DNA from: Cryomorphaceae bacterium
GTDB taxonomy: Bacteria > Bacteroidota > Bacteroidia > Flavobacteriales > Schleiferiaceae
Assembly: GCA_013911625.1 (NCBI GenBank)
Contig: JACESW010000005.1
Coordinates: forward strand, 1 to 21,917
Direction: 5' to 3'
Length of the DNA: 21,917 nucleotides
Both the position numbers and the translations under genes were made by a program. Of this stretch, positions 7,697-14,898 are shown piece after piece (within the stretch, counting starts at the first letter, position 1; every line of letters begins with the position of its first letter). The notes under the pieces are model-generated. The model was not told the DNA's origin and made no database searches. It saw nothing but the letters and a program-made list of their open reading frames with translations.

Positions 7697-8425
7697 ATGA
7701 ACGCATTACTGTTAGACGACGAACAACCTGTTTTGGAAAGCCTCGCTGGGAAGTTAGGCCTATTCTGTCCAGAGGTGAATGTGGTCGCGCAATGCAACAC
7801 GGTCGATGAGGCTATTGCCATCTTGGCGGAGGAAACCATAGATGTTCTTTTTCTCGACGTTAATCTCAACGGTGAATCTGGTTTTGACCTGATTGAAAAA
7901 TGGGACGGTTCAGCGCTTCCTTCATTGATTTTCACTACGGCACACGATGAATTTGCTGTTAAGGCGATCAAGCACGCAGCGCTAGATTACTTGCTCAAGC
8001 CTATCGACGCCGAGGAGCTCGTCAAGGCAGTGCGCAAGGCTGGCGAAAAGGTTGGTTCAGACCGACAAGAAGTCGTAAGCGAGGCGGCAAAAGGCGCGCC
8101 GAAAAAATTGGTCATTCCAACTACTGAAGGGATGCATATTTTAAACGTTGAAGATATTGTTCGCTGCGAGAGTAGTTCTAACTATACGACCTTCTACCTT
8201 GCCGATAAGACCAGTGTACTAGCGTCAAAAACAATGAAGGAATACGAGACATTGCTTCGACCTGCTGGCTTCGAGCGCGTCCATAAAAGCCATATGGTGA
8301 ATCTTGAAATGATCTCTCGCTACATTAGTGCGGACGGCGGCTACGTATTGCTTAAAGAGGGCTCAACAGTACCCGTAAGTAATCGCAAAAAGGAAATTTT
8401 AGTCAGTCACCTTAAACGATTGTAA
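7697..8425 (+). CDS. LytTR-family response regulator
   Basis: 242 residues. The receiver domain (1-115) has the acidic pair Asp7-Asp8, phospho-acceptor Asp54 (LFLDVNLNGESGFDLI), the FTTAHDEFAV switch Thr and LLKPID with the conserved Lys. A linker (about 116-138) leads to a C-terminal LytTR DNA-binding domain (about 138-240: GMHILNVEDIVRCESSSNYT, FERVHKSHMVNLEMI, VPVSNRKKEILVSHL). The cognate kinase is the LytS-type protein encoded just upstream. Its stop overlaps the ATG of the next gene (TAATG), so the membrane protein is made from the same message. Target genes cannot be read from the window. Confidence 0.93.
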   Translation: MNALLLDDEQPVLESLAGKLGLFCPEVNVVAQCNTVDEAIAILAEETIDVLFLDVNLNGESGFDLIEKWDGSALPSLIFTTAHDEFAVKAIKHAALDYLLKPIDAEELVKAVRKAGEKVGSDRQEVVSEAAKGAPKKLVIPTTEGMHILNVEDIVRCESSSNYTTFYLADKTSVLASKTMKEYETLLRPAGFERVHKSHMVNLEMISRYISADGGYVLLKEGSTVPVSNRKKEILVSHLKRL

Positions 8426-8877
8426 TGCCCTGGAGGTATGCATTTCTTCACTTCTTTGGCAGCCTAATTTTGGGCAGCGTTGTGATGACATTCTTGTCTT
8501 TCGTATTGATAAACGTTTACCAACAGACGCTTCATTTTGATGGCCTCGGATTGGTTTTTCTCTTAAGTATGCTTTATTCGTTCTTTCTCAGTATACCTGG
8601 GGTGGGACACTTGAATCTTTATTACAGCAGAAATTTCCAAAGCGAGAACTTTGAGGTCTTCTGGAACCAATTCAAAAGGCGATACCTCCTCACACTCCTG
8701 GTCCACGTGGTAGGATTGCTCGTACTTATTCTAGCTATTTTTGGATTTAGTTACCCGGCATTCACACTTACTAATGCGCTTACGGTACTTCCTTGGATCT
8801 TGATGATGGTATTCAGCTACGGCCTTGGTGGCTGGCTTATTATTCGAGCATTGAAAGAGAAGCTTCGAAAAGCTTGA
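8425..8877 (+). CDS. Four-helix inner-membrane protein coupled to the LytSR pair
   Basis: 150 residues, not recognised. Hydrophobic segments at about 9-30, 41-58, 88-108 and 116-140 predict four membrane helices; a basic tail (RALKEKLRKA) suggests a cytoplasmic C-terminus. A 29-residue loop (about 59-87, with NLYYSRNFQSENFEVFWNQF) separates helices 2 and 3. No catalytic motif is visible. The ATG shares one base with the response regulator stop (TAATG), so translation is coupled and a role in the same signalling pathway, as accessory or output, is inferred. It ends 8 nt from the convergent purE stop. Confidence 0.7.
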   Translation: MPWRYAFLHFFGSLILGSVVMTFLSFVLINVYQQTLHFDGLGLVFLLSMLYSFFLSIPGVGHLNLYYSRNFQSENFEVFWNQFKRRYLLTLLVHVVGLLVLILAIFGFSYPAFTLTNALTVLPWILMMVFSYGLGGWLIIRALKEKLRKA

Positions 8878-8885
8878 TGGTTTAA

Positions 8886-9377
8886 TTATTTCGAGTACTT
8901 CGCCTTTACTTCCTCTGCGCCTTTTAAGACTTTGGCTTTTAGGCCTTCTTTGTAATCGACCACGCGTTGCAATACCGCTCCATCCGAAGAACCTACAATC
9001 TGTGCGGCAAGGATACCTGCGTTCTTGGCACCATCTAGTGCCACAGTAGCTACAGGAACACCGCCCGGCATTTGAAGAATCGAAAGTACACTGTCCCAAC
9101 CGTCAATAGAATTTGAACTGTGAACAGGAACACCGATGACTGGCAGCGGGCTTACTGAAGCTACCATTCCTGGAAGGTGTGCTGCACCGCCGGCTCCGGC
9201 AATGATGGCTTTGATGCCTCTTTTGTGCGCATTTTGACCGTAATCCATAAGCTTCTCTGGCGTGCGGTGGGCACTCACGATATCAACTTCATAGGCTAGG
9301 CCTAGTTCGTCCAATACATCGATAGCTTGTTGCATAACTGGCAGGTCTGAAGTGCTGCCCATAATGATTCCGATCAT
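8886..9377 (-). CDS. purE: 5-(carboxyamino)imidazole ribonucleotide mutase (class I PurE)
   Basis: 163 residues, normal family length. PurE moves the carboxyl group of N5-CAIR to C4, giving CAIR in de novo purine synthesis. The sequence shows GIIMGSTSDLPVM at the N-terminus, SAHRTPEKL (35-43) and the catalytic loop GAGGAAHLPGM (61-71), followed by PVIGVPVHSSNSIDGWDS, the class I arrangement. The start lies 2 nt after the purK stop, so the pair forms a single operon that converts AIR to CAIR in two steps. The presence of PurK upstream fits class I PurE, which uses N5-CAIR. Confidence 0.97.
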   Translation of the reverse strand: MIGIIMGSTSDLPVMQQAIDVLDELGLAYEVDIVSAHRTPEKLMDYGQNAHKRGIKAIIAGAGGAAHLPGMVASVSPLPVIGVPVHSSNSIDGWDSVLSILQMPGGVPVATVALDGAKNAGILAAQIVGSSDGAVLQRVVDYKEGLKAKVLKGAEEVKAKYSK

Positions 9378-9379
9378 GA

Positions 9380-10534
9380 CTATTTGCTTTTGACCAATAT
9401 ACTATTCTTTGCCCACTCGGCGCGCTTGCGGGCGTCATCTCTATCTTTTGCCACCACCGTGACGTGTCCCATTTTACGGAAGGGACGTGTTTGTGCCTTT
9501 CCGTAAATGTGAATGTTTACCCCAGGTTCTCCTAGCAATTCGTCGTACCCATGATACACCACATCACCGCTATACCCTTCGGCACCTACTAGATTTGCCA
9601 TTACACCTGCTGCCTTTAGTTCGGTGGAACCTAGAGGTAGGTCTAGGACGGCGCGAACGTGCTGTTCGAATTGGCTCGTGTAACAAGCTTCTATGGTATG
9701 GTGTCCGCTATTGTGCGGTCGTGGAGCAACTTCATTTACCAGAATATCTCCTTCCTTAGTAACAAAGAGTTCTACGGCGAGCAGGCCGCAGATGTCGTAG
9801 GCTTCTGCAGTACGAATGGCAATATCGTTGGCCTTTTGCTGCATGGCTTCGTCCAACACGGTTGGGCAGAGTACATACTCTACTTGGTTCGCCGTAGGGT
9901 GGAATTCTTGGTCTGCCACAGGAAAGGTCTTCACCTCGCCACTTTCGTTTCGGGCGACAATAACACTTACTTCTAGTTCAAAATCTACAAAGGCTTCGAG
10001 CATGCCCGGAGCATCGGGAATGTTCTGAACATCTTCTTCGCTGCGGCAAACTACAACGCCAAAGCCATCATATCCTCCGGTGGCTGCTTTCCACACAAAT
10101 GGGATGGGCCAACGGTCGCGAGCGGCCTCAAATTCAGCCTTGCCTGAGACCATCTCAAAACGTGAGGTAGGGATATTATGGTCGGCGTAGAATTGCTTTT
10201 GCTTCGTCTTATCCTGGATGAGCTCGAGGCTATCTGGGTTCGGGTGTACTTTTTTACCCTGGGCGCGAAGGTCTCTCAATGCTTGTACGTTGACTGCTTC
10301 AATCTCAATACATACGGTATCACAATCGGCAGCAAATGCCATGACTGTGTTGTAATCCTGAAGTGAGCCTACTTGAAATTCGTTAGCGCCATACTGCGCA
10401 GGTGCCTCAGGGGAAGGATCTAGGACTTTCGTGCGGATGTCAAACTTGCGAGTGGAGTAGAGCATCATTTTGCCCAATTGGCCACCGCCCAATATTCCCA
10501 ATTTGTAATCCGTAGAGAAAATATCCTTTGCCAT
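9380..10534 (-). CDS. purK: 5-(carboxyamino)imidazole ribonucleotide synthase
   Basis: 384 residues from the ATG at 10534 (MAKDIFSTDYKLGILGGGQL); an in-frame TTG seven codons upstream would place the start inside the promoter element. PurK uses ATP and bicarbonate to carboxylate AIR to N5-CAIR. It is an ATP-grasp enzyme: N-terminal GILGGGQLGKMM, nucleotide segment PFVWKAATGGYDGFGV, central LEAFVDFELEVSVIVARN, and the metal/active-site stretch VNEVAPRPHNSGHHTIEACY. It is followed after 2 nt by purE. A -7 consensus element lies 19-26 nt upstream of the start. Confidence 0.96.
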   Translation of the reverse strand: MAKDIFSTDYKLGILGGGQLGKMMLYSTRKFDIRTKVLDPSPEAPAQYGANEFQVGSLQDYNTVMAFAADCDTVCIEIEAVNVQALRDLRAQGKKVHPNPDSLELIQDKTKQKQFYADHNIPTSRFEMVSGKAEFEAARDRWPIPFVWKAATGGYDGFGVVVCRSEEDVQNIPDAPGMLEAFVDFELEVSVIVARNESGEVKTFPVADQEFHPTANQVEYVLCPTVLDEAMQQKANDIAIRTAEAYDICGLLAVELFVTKEGDILVNEVAPRPHNSGHHTIEACYTSQFEQHVRAVLDLPLGSTELKAAGVMANLVGAEGYSGDVVYHGYDELLGEPGVNIHIYGKAQTRPFRKMGHVTVVAKDRDDARKRAEWAKNSILVKSK

Positions 10535-10552
10535 GAATGCCCTTGTTTTGCG

Positions 10553-10560
10553 CAAAGGTA
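10553..10560 (-). promoter_or_regulatory. -7 promoter element for purK-purE
   Basis: CAAAGGTA on the plus strand reads TACCTTTG on the minus strand, an exact TAnnTTTG match 19-26 nt upstream of the purK ATG, in the 48 bp gap after the SprT-like gene. No well-spaced TTG -33 element is seen. Expected start of transcription is a few bases downstream, giving a short leader. Inference from consensus. Confidence 0.5.
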
Positions 10561-10582
10561 CTATTTGCTAGAGGAATGCGCC

Positions 10583-11185
10583 TTATTCTGCAACGTTGAC
10601 TTGAGCGACCAGTGGAATGGTGTATTGCTTTTTTGATCCAAGCTCTTCTACCAGTGCCCTAGTTCTTCGCATTTCAATCTTCTTAAAGCGACGACCTTTA
10701 AAAGTGAATACCGCACCTGTTTTGAGGTCTCCCAGTAGCAATATTTCTTGGTCGCTATCGAGTTGAAGTACGACCTTTTGCAACTGTGGGTCGCCACCGA
10801 CGGCGCTCTTAGGTTTTGCAGCGTGATTTAAGATTGCCGAGCGGTACTCTTTAGGGAAATTACATTGTTCCGCCATCTCTAGAAGCATTTGGCCGAACAT
10901 GGTTTTCCATTCTATACCGTGAGGGGCAGCTTTTCGTCCGTAGGCATTCCACACCTTAAGATGTGCGATTTCGTGGACCAGCGTCGTTAAGAATTGGTAT
11001 TTGCCTAGGTTGCTGTTCAATGTGATTTTAGCCCGTGCTCCCTTTCTCGGGGGGCGAAAATCGCCAAGCTTCGTGGCTCGAGGTTTGTGAACGGCTAAAT
11101 CAAAGGCTTCGTCTTTGAGCCATTTATCAAGTAGGGGCAGCACTTCAGCCGAAGGCAAATAGGGCAAAAGCGGCGCTAAATTCAT
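10583..11185 (-). CDS. SprT-like zinc metalloprotease-domain protein
   Basis: 200 residues from the ATG at 11185 (MNLAPLLPYLPSAEVLPLLD). The open frame reaches 11326, but only through a TTG start, and the extra 47 residues overlap a better lipoprotein reading in another frame, so I use 11185. The SprT-like zinc site is clear: LVHEIAHLKVW (His71, Glu72, His75) and the third ligand His89 in AAPHGIEWKTMF, preceded by a family-like ITLNSNLGKYQFLTTL. The C-terminal 100 residues form a beta-rich region ending QYTIPLVAQVNVAE. The family includes Spartan/SprT proteins that can cleave DNA-crosslinked proteins; the bacterial role is not settled. Its ATG shares one base with the stop of the small lipoprotein gene. 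Confidence 0.85.
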   Translation of the reverse strand: MNLAPLLPYLPSAEVLPLLDKWLKDEAFDLAVHKPRATKLGDFRPPRKGARAKITLNSNLGKYQFLTTLVHEIAHLKVWNAYGRKAAPHGIEWKTMFGQMLLEMAEQCNFPKEYRSAILNHAAKPKSAVGGDPQLQKVVLQLDSDQEILLLGDLKTGAVFTFKGRRFKKIEMRRTRALVEELGSKKQYTIPLVAQVNVAE

Positions 11186-11304
11186 TAACCTACTTGTGTT
11201 GTCTCGGCAAATGAGAAGGATGGGCAGTCGCAGTCCTTGGCTGTTCCACAGCTGCTTAGTGCGAATGCAAGAAGCACAATAGAAATAGTGGCAATTCTCT
11301 TCAT
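11185..11304 (-). CDS. 39-residue small lipoprotein, upstream-coupled to the SprT-like gene
   Basis: A short frame on the minus strand, ATG at 11304 to TAA at 11185-11187, encodes 39 residues: a signal peptide MKRIATISIVLLAFALSSC with a textbook lipobox (LSSC, Cys19), then a short mature part GTAKDCDCPSFSFAETTQVG (residues 20-39) containing Cys25 and Cys27. The stop overlaps the SprT-like ATG by one base (TAATG), the same coupling seen in several other pairs of this window, which supports it being a real gene. The mature peptide after lipidation would be only 21 residues. Function unknown; inner- or outer-membrane anchoring cannot be decided. The overlapping SprT extension in another frame lacks any recognisable motif. 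Confidence 0.75.
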   Translation of the reverse strand: MKRIATISIVLLAFALSSCGTAKDCDCPSFSFAETTQVG

Positions 11305-11346
11305 AACATAGGAGTTTGTCCTTCAAAGAAACTGTAAATTAGCCAT

Positions 11347-12099
11347 ATGATCACGAACTTTTTCGAAGGAATTGGGGCCTACGGCGTTTTAATGACGAAA
11401 GTATTTCGACGTCCAGACCGTTGGACGCTTTTCTACCGTTCCACGATTAAGGAAATTCAGCTCCTCGGTATAGATTCCATCGGCATCGTTGTGATTTTAT
11501 CCGTCTTCATGGGGGCTATTGTCACCATTCAAACGGCCTTTCAATTAAGCGATGATCCGCTGATCCCAACCTACTACATTGCGATGGCTACGAGAGAATC
11601 CATTACGCTGGAGTTTAGTCCTACGGTAGTAAGTTTAATTCTAGCAGGGAAAGTGGGTTCAAATATTGCTTCGAGTCTCGGAACCATGCGTGTTTCTGAG
11701 CAGATAGATGCTTTAGAAGTAATGGGAGTAAATAGCGCTAGCTATCTCATTCTGCCAAAAATAGTAGCCCAATTATTCTTTAATCCTCTCCTCATCCTGA
11801 TGTCTATGTTCCTCGGCTTATGGGGCGGTGCAATGGCCGGCGACCTGCTTGGACTCATTGCTTTCCAAGAGAGTATTAGCGGGTACCAATTGGAGTTTAT
11901 TGTTTTCGAAAATGTCATCTACGGTTTGATCAAATCCGTGGTTTATGCCTTAATAATTGGATCTGTTAGTGCCTATTGTGGGTATACTGTGAAGGGCGGT
12001 GCCGTTGAGGTAGGTGTGGCAAGTACAAACGCCGTAGTACGGTCTTGTTTAGCTATCATCCTATCTAATTATGTCTTAACTGATTTATTGCTCAACTAA
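11347..12099 (+). CDS. mlaE: MlaE/YrbE-family ABC transporter permease
   Basis: 250 residues, family length. MlaE-type permeases are the membrane part of MCE/Mla lipid-transport ABC systems. Hydrophobic segments lie at about 43-64, 88-110, 138-165, 187-210 and 225-248. The diagnostic cytoplasmic stretch GTMRVSEQIDALEVMG (112-127) is preserved, after the membrane-embedded EFSPTVVSLILAGKVGSNIA. Its stop overlaps the ATG of the ATPase gene by one base (TAATG). The partner MCE-domain protein (MlaD) is not encoded nearby. Divergent from the small lipoprotein/SprT pair with 42 bp between starts. Confidence 0.92.
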   Translation: MITNFFEGIGAYGVLMTKVFRRPDRWTLFYRSTIKEIQLLGIDSIGIVVILSVFMGAIVTIQTAFQLSDDPLIPTYYIAMATRESITLEFSPTVVSLILAGKVGSNIASSLGTMRVSEQIDALEVMGVNSASYLILPKIVAQLFFNPLLILMSMFLGLWGGAMAGDLLGLIAFQESISGYQLEFIVFENVIYGLIKSVVYALIIGSVSAYCGYTVKGGAVEVGVASTNAVVRSCLAIILSNYVLTDLLLN

Positions 12100-12854
12100 T
12101 GATTCAAGCAAAAGGCATACATAAGAGCTTTGGAGACAACAACGTCCTTAAGGGTGTAGATGTAGATTTTCATCAAGGCGAGACCAACCTCATTATTGGT
12201 CGCTCAGGTTCTGGGAAGACGGTATTTCTGAAAACCATATTAGGCCTACACGAGCCAGACCAAGGCGAGATTTTATACGATGGGGAAGTCTTAGGTGAAA
12301 TGACCAAGCAACGCTTTAAGAAGCTTCGTCAAGAGATAGGGATGGTTTTTCAAGGCGGTGCCCTCTTCGATAGTATGACGGTTGCACAGAACATCCGTTT
12401 TCCTTTGGAAATGTTTTCTACGATGACAGAGCACGAAATGGATCAGCGCGTCAAATTCGTTATGGATCGCGTTCGTTTAGAAGGTGCAGATACCAAATTT
12501 CCTAGCGAGATTTCTGGTGGTATGCAAAAACGAGTGAGTATAGCACGTGCGATTTCTATGAGCCCGAAGTACCTGTTTTGTGATGAGCCTAATTCAGGTC
12601 TAGACCCGGAGACAGCCATAGTGATAGACCAACTCATTCATGAGATTACGCACGAGTTCGGAATGACGACCATTGTGAATACCCACGATATGAACTCTGT
12701 CCTTGAGATTGGCGATCATGTTGTCTTCATGAAAGAAGGCCACAAGGTTTGGGAAGGAAACAGTTCACAGGTATTGAAGTCTACCAATGCGGATGTTGAA
12801 GAATACGTCTTCAAATCCAAACTCTTCAAGCAGGTTCGTAAAGCGCTGCGCTAA
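12099..12854 (+). CDS. mlaF: MlaF-type ABC transporter ATPase
   Basis: 251 residues. All ABC ATPase motifs are present: Walker A GRSGSGKT (34-41), Q-loop MVFQGGALFDS (Gln85), signature SGGMQKR (139-145), Walker B YLFCDEP (158-164) with catalytic Glu163, D-loop SGLDP and H-loop His196 (NTHDM). The Q-loop GGALFDSMTV and the signature SGGM match the MlaF subfamily. With the permease encoded immediately upstream it should power phospholipid movement between the inner membrane and a periplasmic MCE protein. It ends about 18 bp from a terminator that mainly serves the convergent gene; an A/T-rich outer stem around it may also stop this message. Confidence 0.93.
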   Translation: MIQAKGIHKSFGDNNVLKGVDVDFHQGETNLIIGRSGSGKTVFLKTILGLHEPDQGEILYDGEVLGEMTKQRFKKLRQEIGMVFQGGALFDSMTVAQNIRFPLEMFSTMTEHEMDQRVKFVMDRVRLEGADTKFPSEISGGMQKRVSIARAISMSPKYLFCDEPNSGLDPETAIVIDQLIHEITHEFGMTTIVNTHDMNSVLEIGDHVVFMKEGHKVWEGNSSQVLKSTNADVEEYVFKSKLFKQVRKALR

Positions 12855-12871
12855 ACACAATTTTAAGTCAT

Positions 12872-12900
12872 AAAAAAACCGGGACGCTTGCGCGCCCCGG
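12872..12900 (-). terminator. Rho-independent terminator of the type IX cargo gene
   Basis: The hairpin CCGGGACGC-TTGC-GCGCCCCGG (12879-12900) has nine pairing positions with one mismatch. On the minus strand it is followed by seven T residues (12872-12878), a classic intrinsic terminator 29 nt after the stop of the secreted-protein gene. An outer stem AACACAA (12854-12860) with TTGTGTT (12910-12916) encloses it and could let it act, more weakly, on mlaF transcripts from the other side. It is the only strong terminator in the window. Confidence 0.88.
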
Positions 12901-12929
12901 CTGGGTATTTTGTGTTGAGCAAGTAAGGA

Positions 12930-14201
12930 TTACTTGATCGTGATGCGCTCTACAGTGTTTACGCCTTCGCCTTCTACTGAAAGGATGTACATCCCTTTAG
13001 CGTTATTGCTTAGGTCTATTACTTTGCGTTCGCCAGCTACGAAGTTTTCGTTAGCAGCGTATACTACTTGACCTAGTACGTCAACTACAGTAACTGTAGC
13101 ATCAGTAGTAGCATCTAGCTCCACATTTACCACACCGTTAGATGGGTTCGGGAAGATAGATACTGATGTCAAATCTGCATCTTCGATACCGATAGTTGAA
13201 GTACCTGAAGCTGTTACAGAAATCAAGTGTGAGTAGCTCATGTTAATACTCGTCTGGTCGTTTCTCCAAGCAGAAGTTCCTGACCATGCAGCATAACGGG
13301 TTGTGTTAAACAAGAAGTTCGAACAGTTCGTAGAAGTACTGTCGTAATCTTGAATAAAGTAACCTTGAGGAGCTGATGTGTTGCCTTCTCTGTAGTAGTA
13401 GAAGTAGAACGGGTTGATATCACCAGTGTTGTTCGAGTAGTCAATAGTATCTGACGTCGAAGCGCCACCTGGCAAGTACTCAATGAAGATACCCAACAAC
13501 TCGTCGCCCATCATGGATAGACCGCCGTTTGGTACTTCAACACCCACAACTGCAACACCACTATCTGCTGTGCTCAACGTGTAGTCGATCACAGTTGTGT
13601 TCGTAGCACTTACACCACCCATGTTACCGTCAGAAGAGCTACCAGCGTACGCCATAGTCTTCGCGGTTGGTTGTACTGTTGGGTCTAGAGCAGCCCAAGT
13701 ACCTGCGTTGTACTGAACACCAGAGAAAGGTGAAGAGAAACCGTTCGCACCTTTAAAGATGGTAAAGCGGATTTTATCGGTATTGCTACCGTCAAAGATG
13801 TCGTAACCACCAATCACATAAAGTGAATCAATGTTAACCTGATCTGTTTCGTTAAACTCGTTATCGCCCCAACCGTAGTAGTTGAAATCGTAAAGAGCCC
13901 CAACTGCGTGGTTGTAAGAGTAACCAGGAGTACCATCAGAATAAACAATAACAGTCGAAGAATCTGGTGTCGTTGTAATCGCACCTAGAGCCATGTCAGA
14001 GCTATAAAACTGGTACAAGAAGTCAGTATAATCGTAGTTGTTATCTACTGCACCGCCTCTCTTGAGGATGATGTCCTCAATTTTTTCTTTGGCAGCAGCG
14101 TCAGGGGTGATTTCAGTCTGCAACAACTTCGTTGCCATCGCGTCTTGAGCGAAACCGTTCAACCCGAATGCAACAGCTGCAAGGAGTAAAACTTTTTTCA
14201 T
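12930..14201 (-). CDS. Secreted protein with type IX secretion C-terminal sorting domain
   Basis: 423 residues. Signal peptide MKKVLLLAAVAFGLNGFAQ; C-terminal sorting domain from about 345 to 423, with SVSIFPNPSNGVVNVEL, VTVVDVLGQVVY, KVIDLSNNAKGMYILSVEGE and a final RITIK, the type A pattern (TIGR04183-like). It should cross the outer membrane by the type IX system, lose the CTD and be attached to the surface or released. The body (20-340) is rich in Asp, Asn, Thr, Ser, Tyr and Gly and poor in Lys/Arg, without a catalytic motif; it looks beta-rich. Asn is almost always AAC, unlike neighbouring genes, suggesting high expression. A TAnnTTGG near-match (14229-14236) lies upstream. Specific function unknown. 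Confidence 0.88.
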   Translation of the reverse strand: MKKVLLLAAVAFGLNGFAQDAMATKLLQTEITPDAAAKEKIEDIILKRGGAVDNNYDYTDFLYQFYSSDMALGAITTTPDSSTVIVYSDGTPGYSYNHAVGALYDFNYYGWGDNEFNETDQVNIDSLYVIGGYDIFDGSNTDKIRFTIFKGANGFSSPFSGVQYNAGTWAALDPTVQPTAKTMAYAGSSSDGNMGGVSATNTTVIDYTLSTADSGVAVVGVEVPNGGLSMMGDELLGIFIEYLPGGASTSDTIDYSNNTGDINPFYFYYYREGNTSAPQGYFIQDYDSTSTNCSNFLFNTTRYAAWSGTSAWRNDQTSINMSYSHLISVTASGTSTIGIEDADLTSVSIFPNPSNGVVNVELDATTDATVTVVDVLGQVVYAANENFVAGERKVIDLSNNAKGMYILSVEGEGVNTVERITIK

Positions 14202-14252
14202 AAGTAGTTCTTTAATTGAATTGAACCTCCAAGATAGGAAAACATCGCATAA

Positions 14253-14894
14253 CTAGCGCTTGCGAACCATCATAATTCCATCGCGAACACTGAGGATGAC
14301 TTGTTCGACTCTAGGATCATTAGCGATGTGCGCATTTAACGCTAAAATGGCTTTGGTGTCTTTGTCGTTTGGCGCGACTGGTTCAACGACCTTTCCAGAC
14401 CACAAAATGTTGTCTACTAGCATAATACCACCGCTCGGCATTTGCGGTACAAGCAGCTCATAATAGTCTAAAAGACCTCGCTTATCCGCGTCTAAGAAGA
14501 TGAAATCCCACGGCCGTTGGAGCACTTTGAGTACATCGCCTGCAGAACCCAGGTGCAATTTCATTTGCTCAAAACGAGGGTTTTTCTGCCAATACTTGAG
14601 AATAATAGACTTCAGCTCCTCGTTGATTTCAACTGCGTGAAACTCCCCATCTGCCGCTAGTCCTTCGACAAGGTAATGAGATGCGTAGCCTGTAAAAGTG
14701 CCAACCTCAAGGATGTATTTGGGTTTGGCCATGCACGAGAACATCTTAAGAATTTGACCTTGGACATGACCGCTTAACATACGCGGCATCACTACTTTGA
14801 CCCAAGTCTCACGTTCTAATTCGTTCAAAAACTTAGGTGCCTCTGTGGTATGCTTGGAGATGTAGTTGTGCAAGTCGTCGCTTAGAAATTCCAT
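14253..14894 (-). CDS. SAM-dependent O-methyltransferase (family 3, CCoAOMT/YrrM-like)
   Basis: 213 residues, family length. SAM site EVGTFTGYAS (63-72) and acidic VEIN (88-91); LDADK (134-138) and VDNILW (160-165) supply the metal ligands Asp135, Asp161 and Asn162 of cation-dependent class I O-methyltransferases. RDGIMMVRKR at the end matches the family's DGIxxxRK tail. Bacterial members methylate catechol-like or tRNA hydroxyuridine substrates (TrmR/YrrM type); the substrate cannot be decided from sequence. It is the last gene of the eight-gene cluster, 4 nt after the M16 peptidase stop. Confidence 0.9.
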   Translation of the reverse strand: MEFLSDDLHNYISKHTTEAPKFLNELERETWVKVVMPRMLSGHVQGQILKMFSCMAKPKYILEVGTFTGYASHYLVEGLAADGEFHAVEINEELKSIILKYWQKNPRFEQMKLHLGSAGDVLKVLQRPWDFIFLDADKRGLLDYYELLVPQMPSGGIMLVDNILWSGKVVEPVAPNDKDTKAILALNAHIANDPRVEQVILSVRDGIMMVRKR

Positions 14895-14898
14895 GGCA

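Noticed and set aside
9487..9976. Plus-strand open frames antisense to purK
   Set aside because: They are mirror images of the conserved ATP-grasp gene, without recognisable domains.
11183..11326. N-terminal extension of the SprT-like gene up to a TTG at 11326
   Set aside because: The extra 47 residues show no domain, need a TTG start, and overlap a 39-codon frame with a textbook lipoprotein signal; the ATG at 11185 is preferred.
11315..11342. Possible leaderless promoter for mlaE (TTTG at 11315, TAAATTAG at 11335)
   Set aside because: The -7 match has one mismatch, spacing is short and transcription would start at the ATG; too weak to call.
12854..12916. Outer AACACAA/TTGTGTT stem as a separate regulatory element or attachment site
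   Set aside because: It symmetrically frames the terminator hairpin and is best read as part of the same terminator structure.
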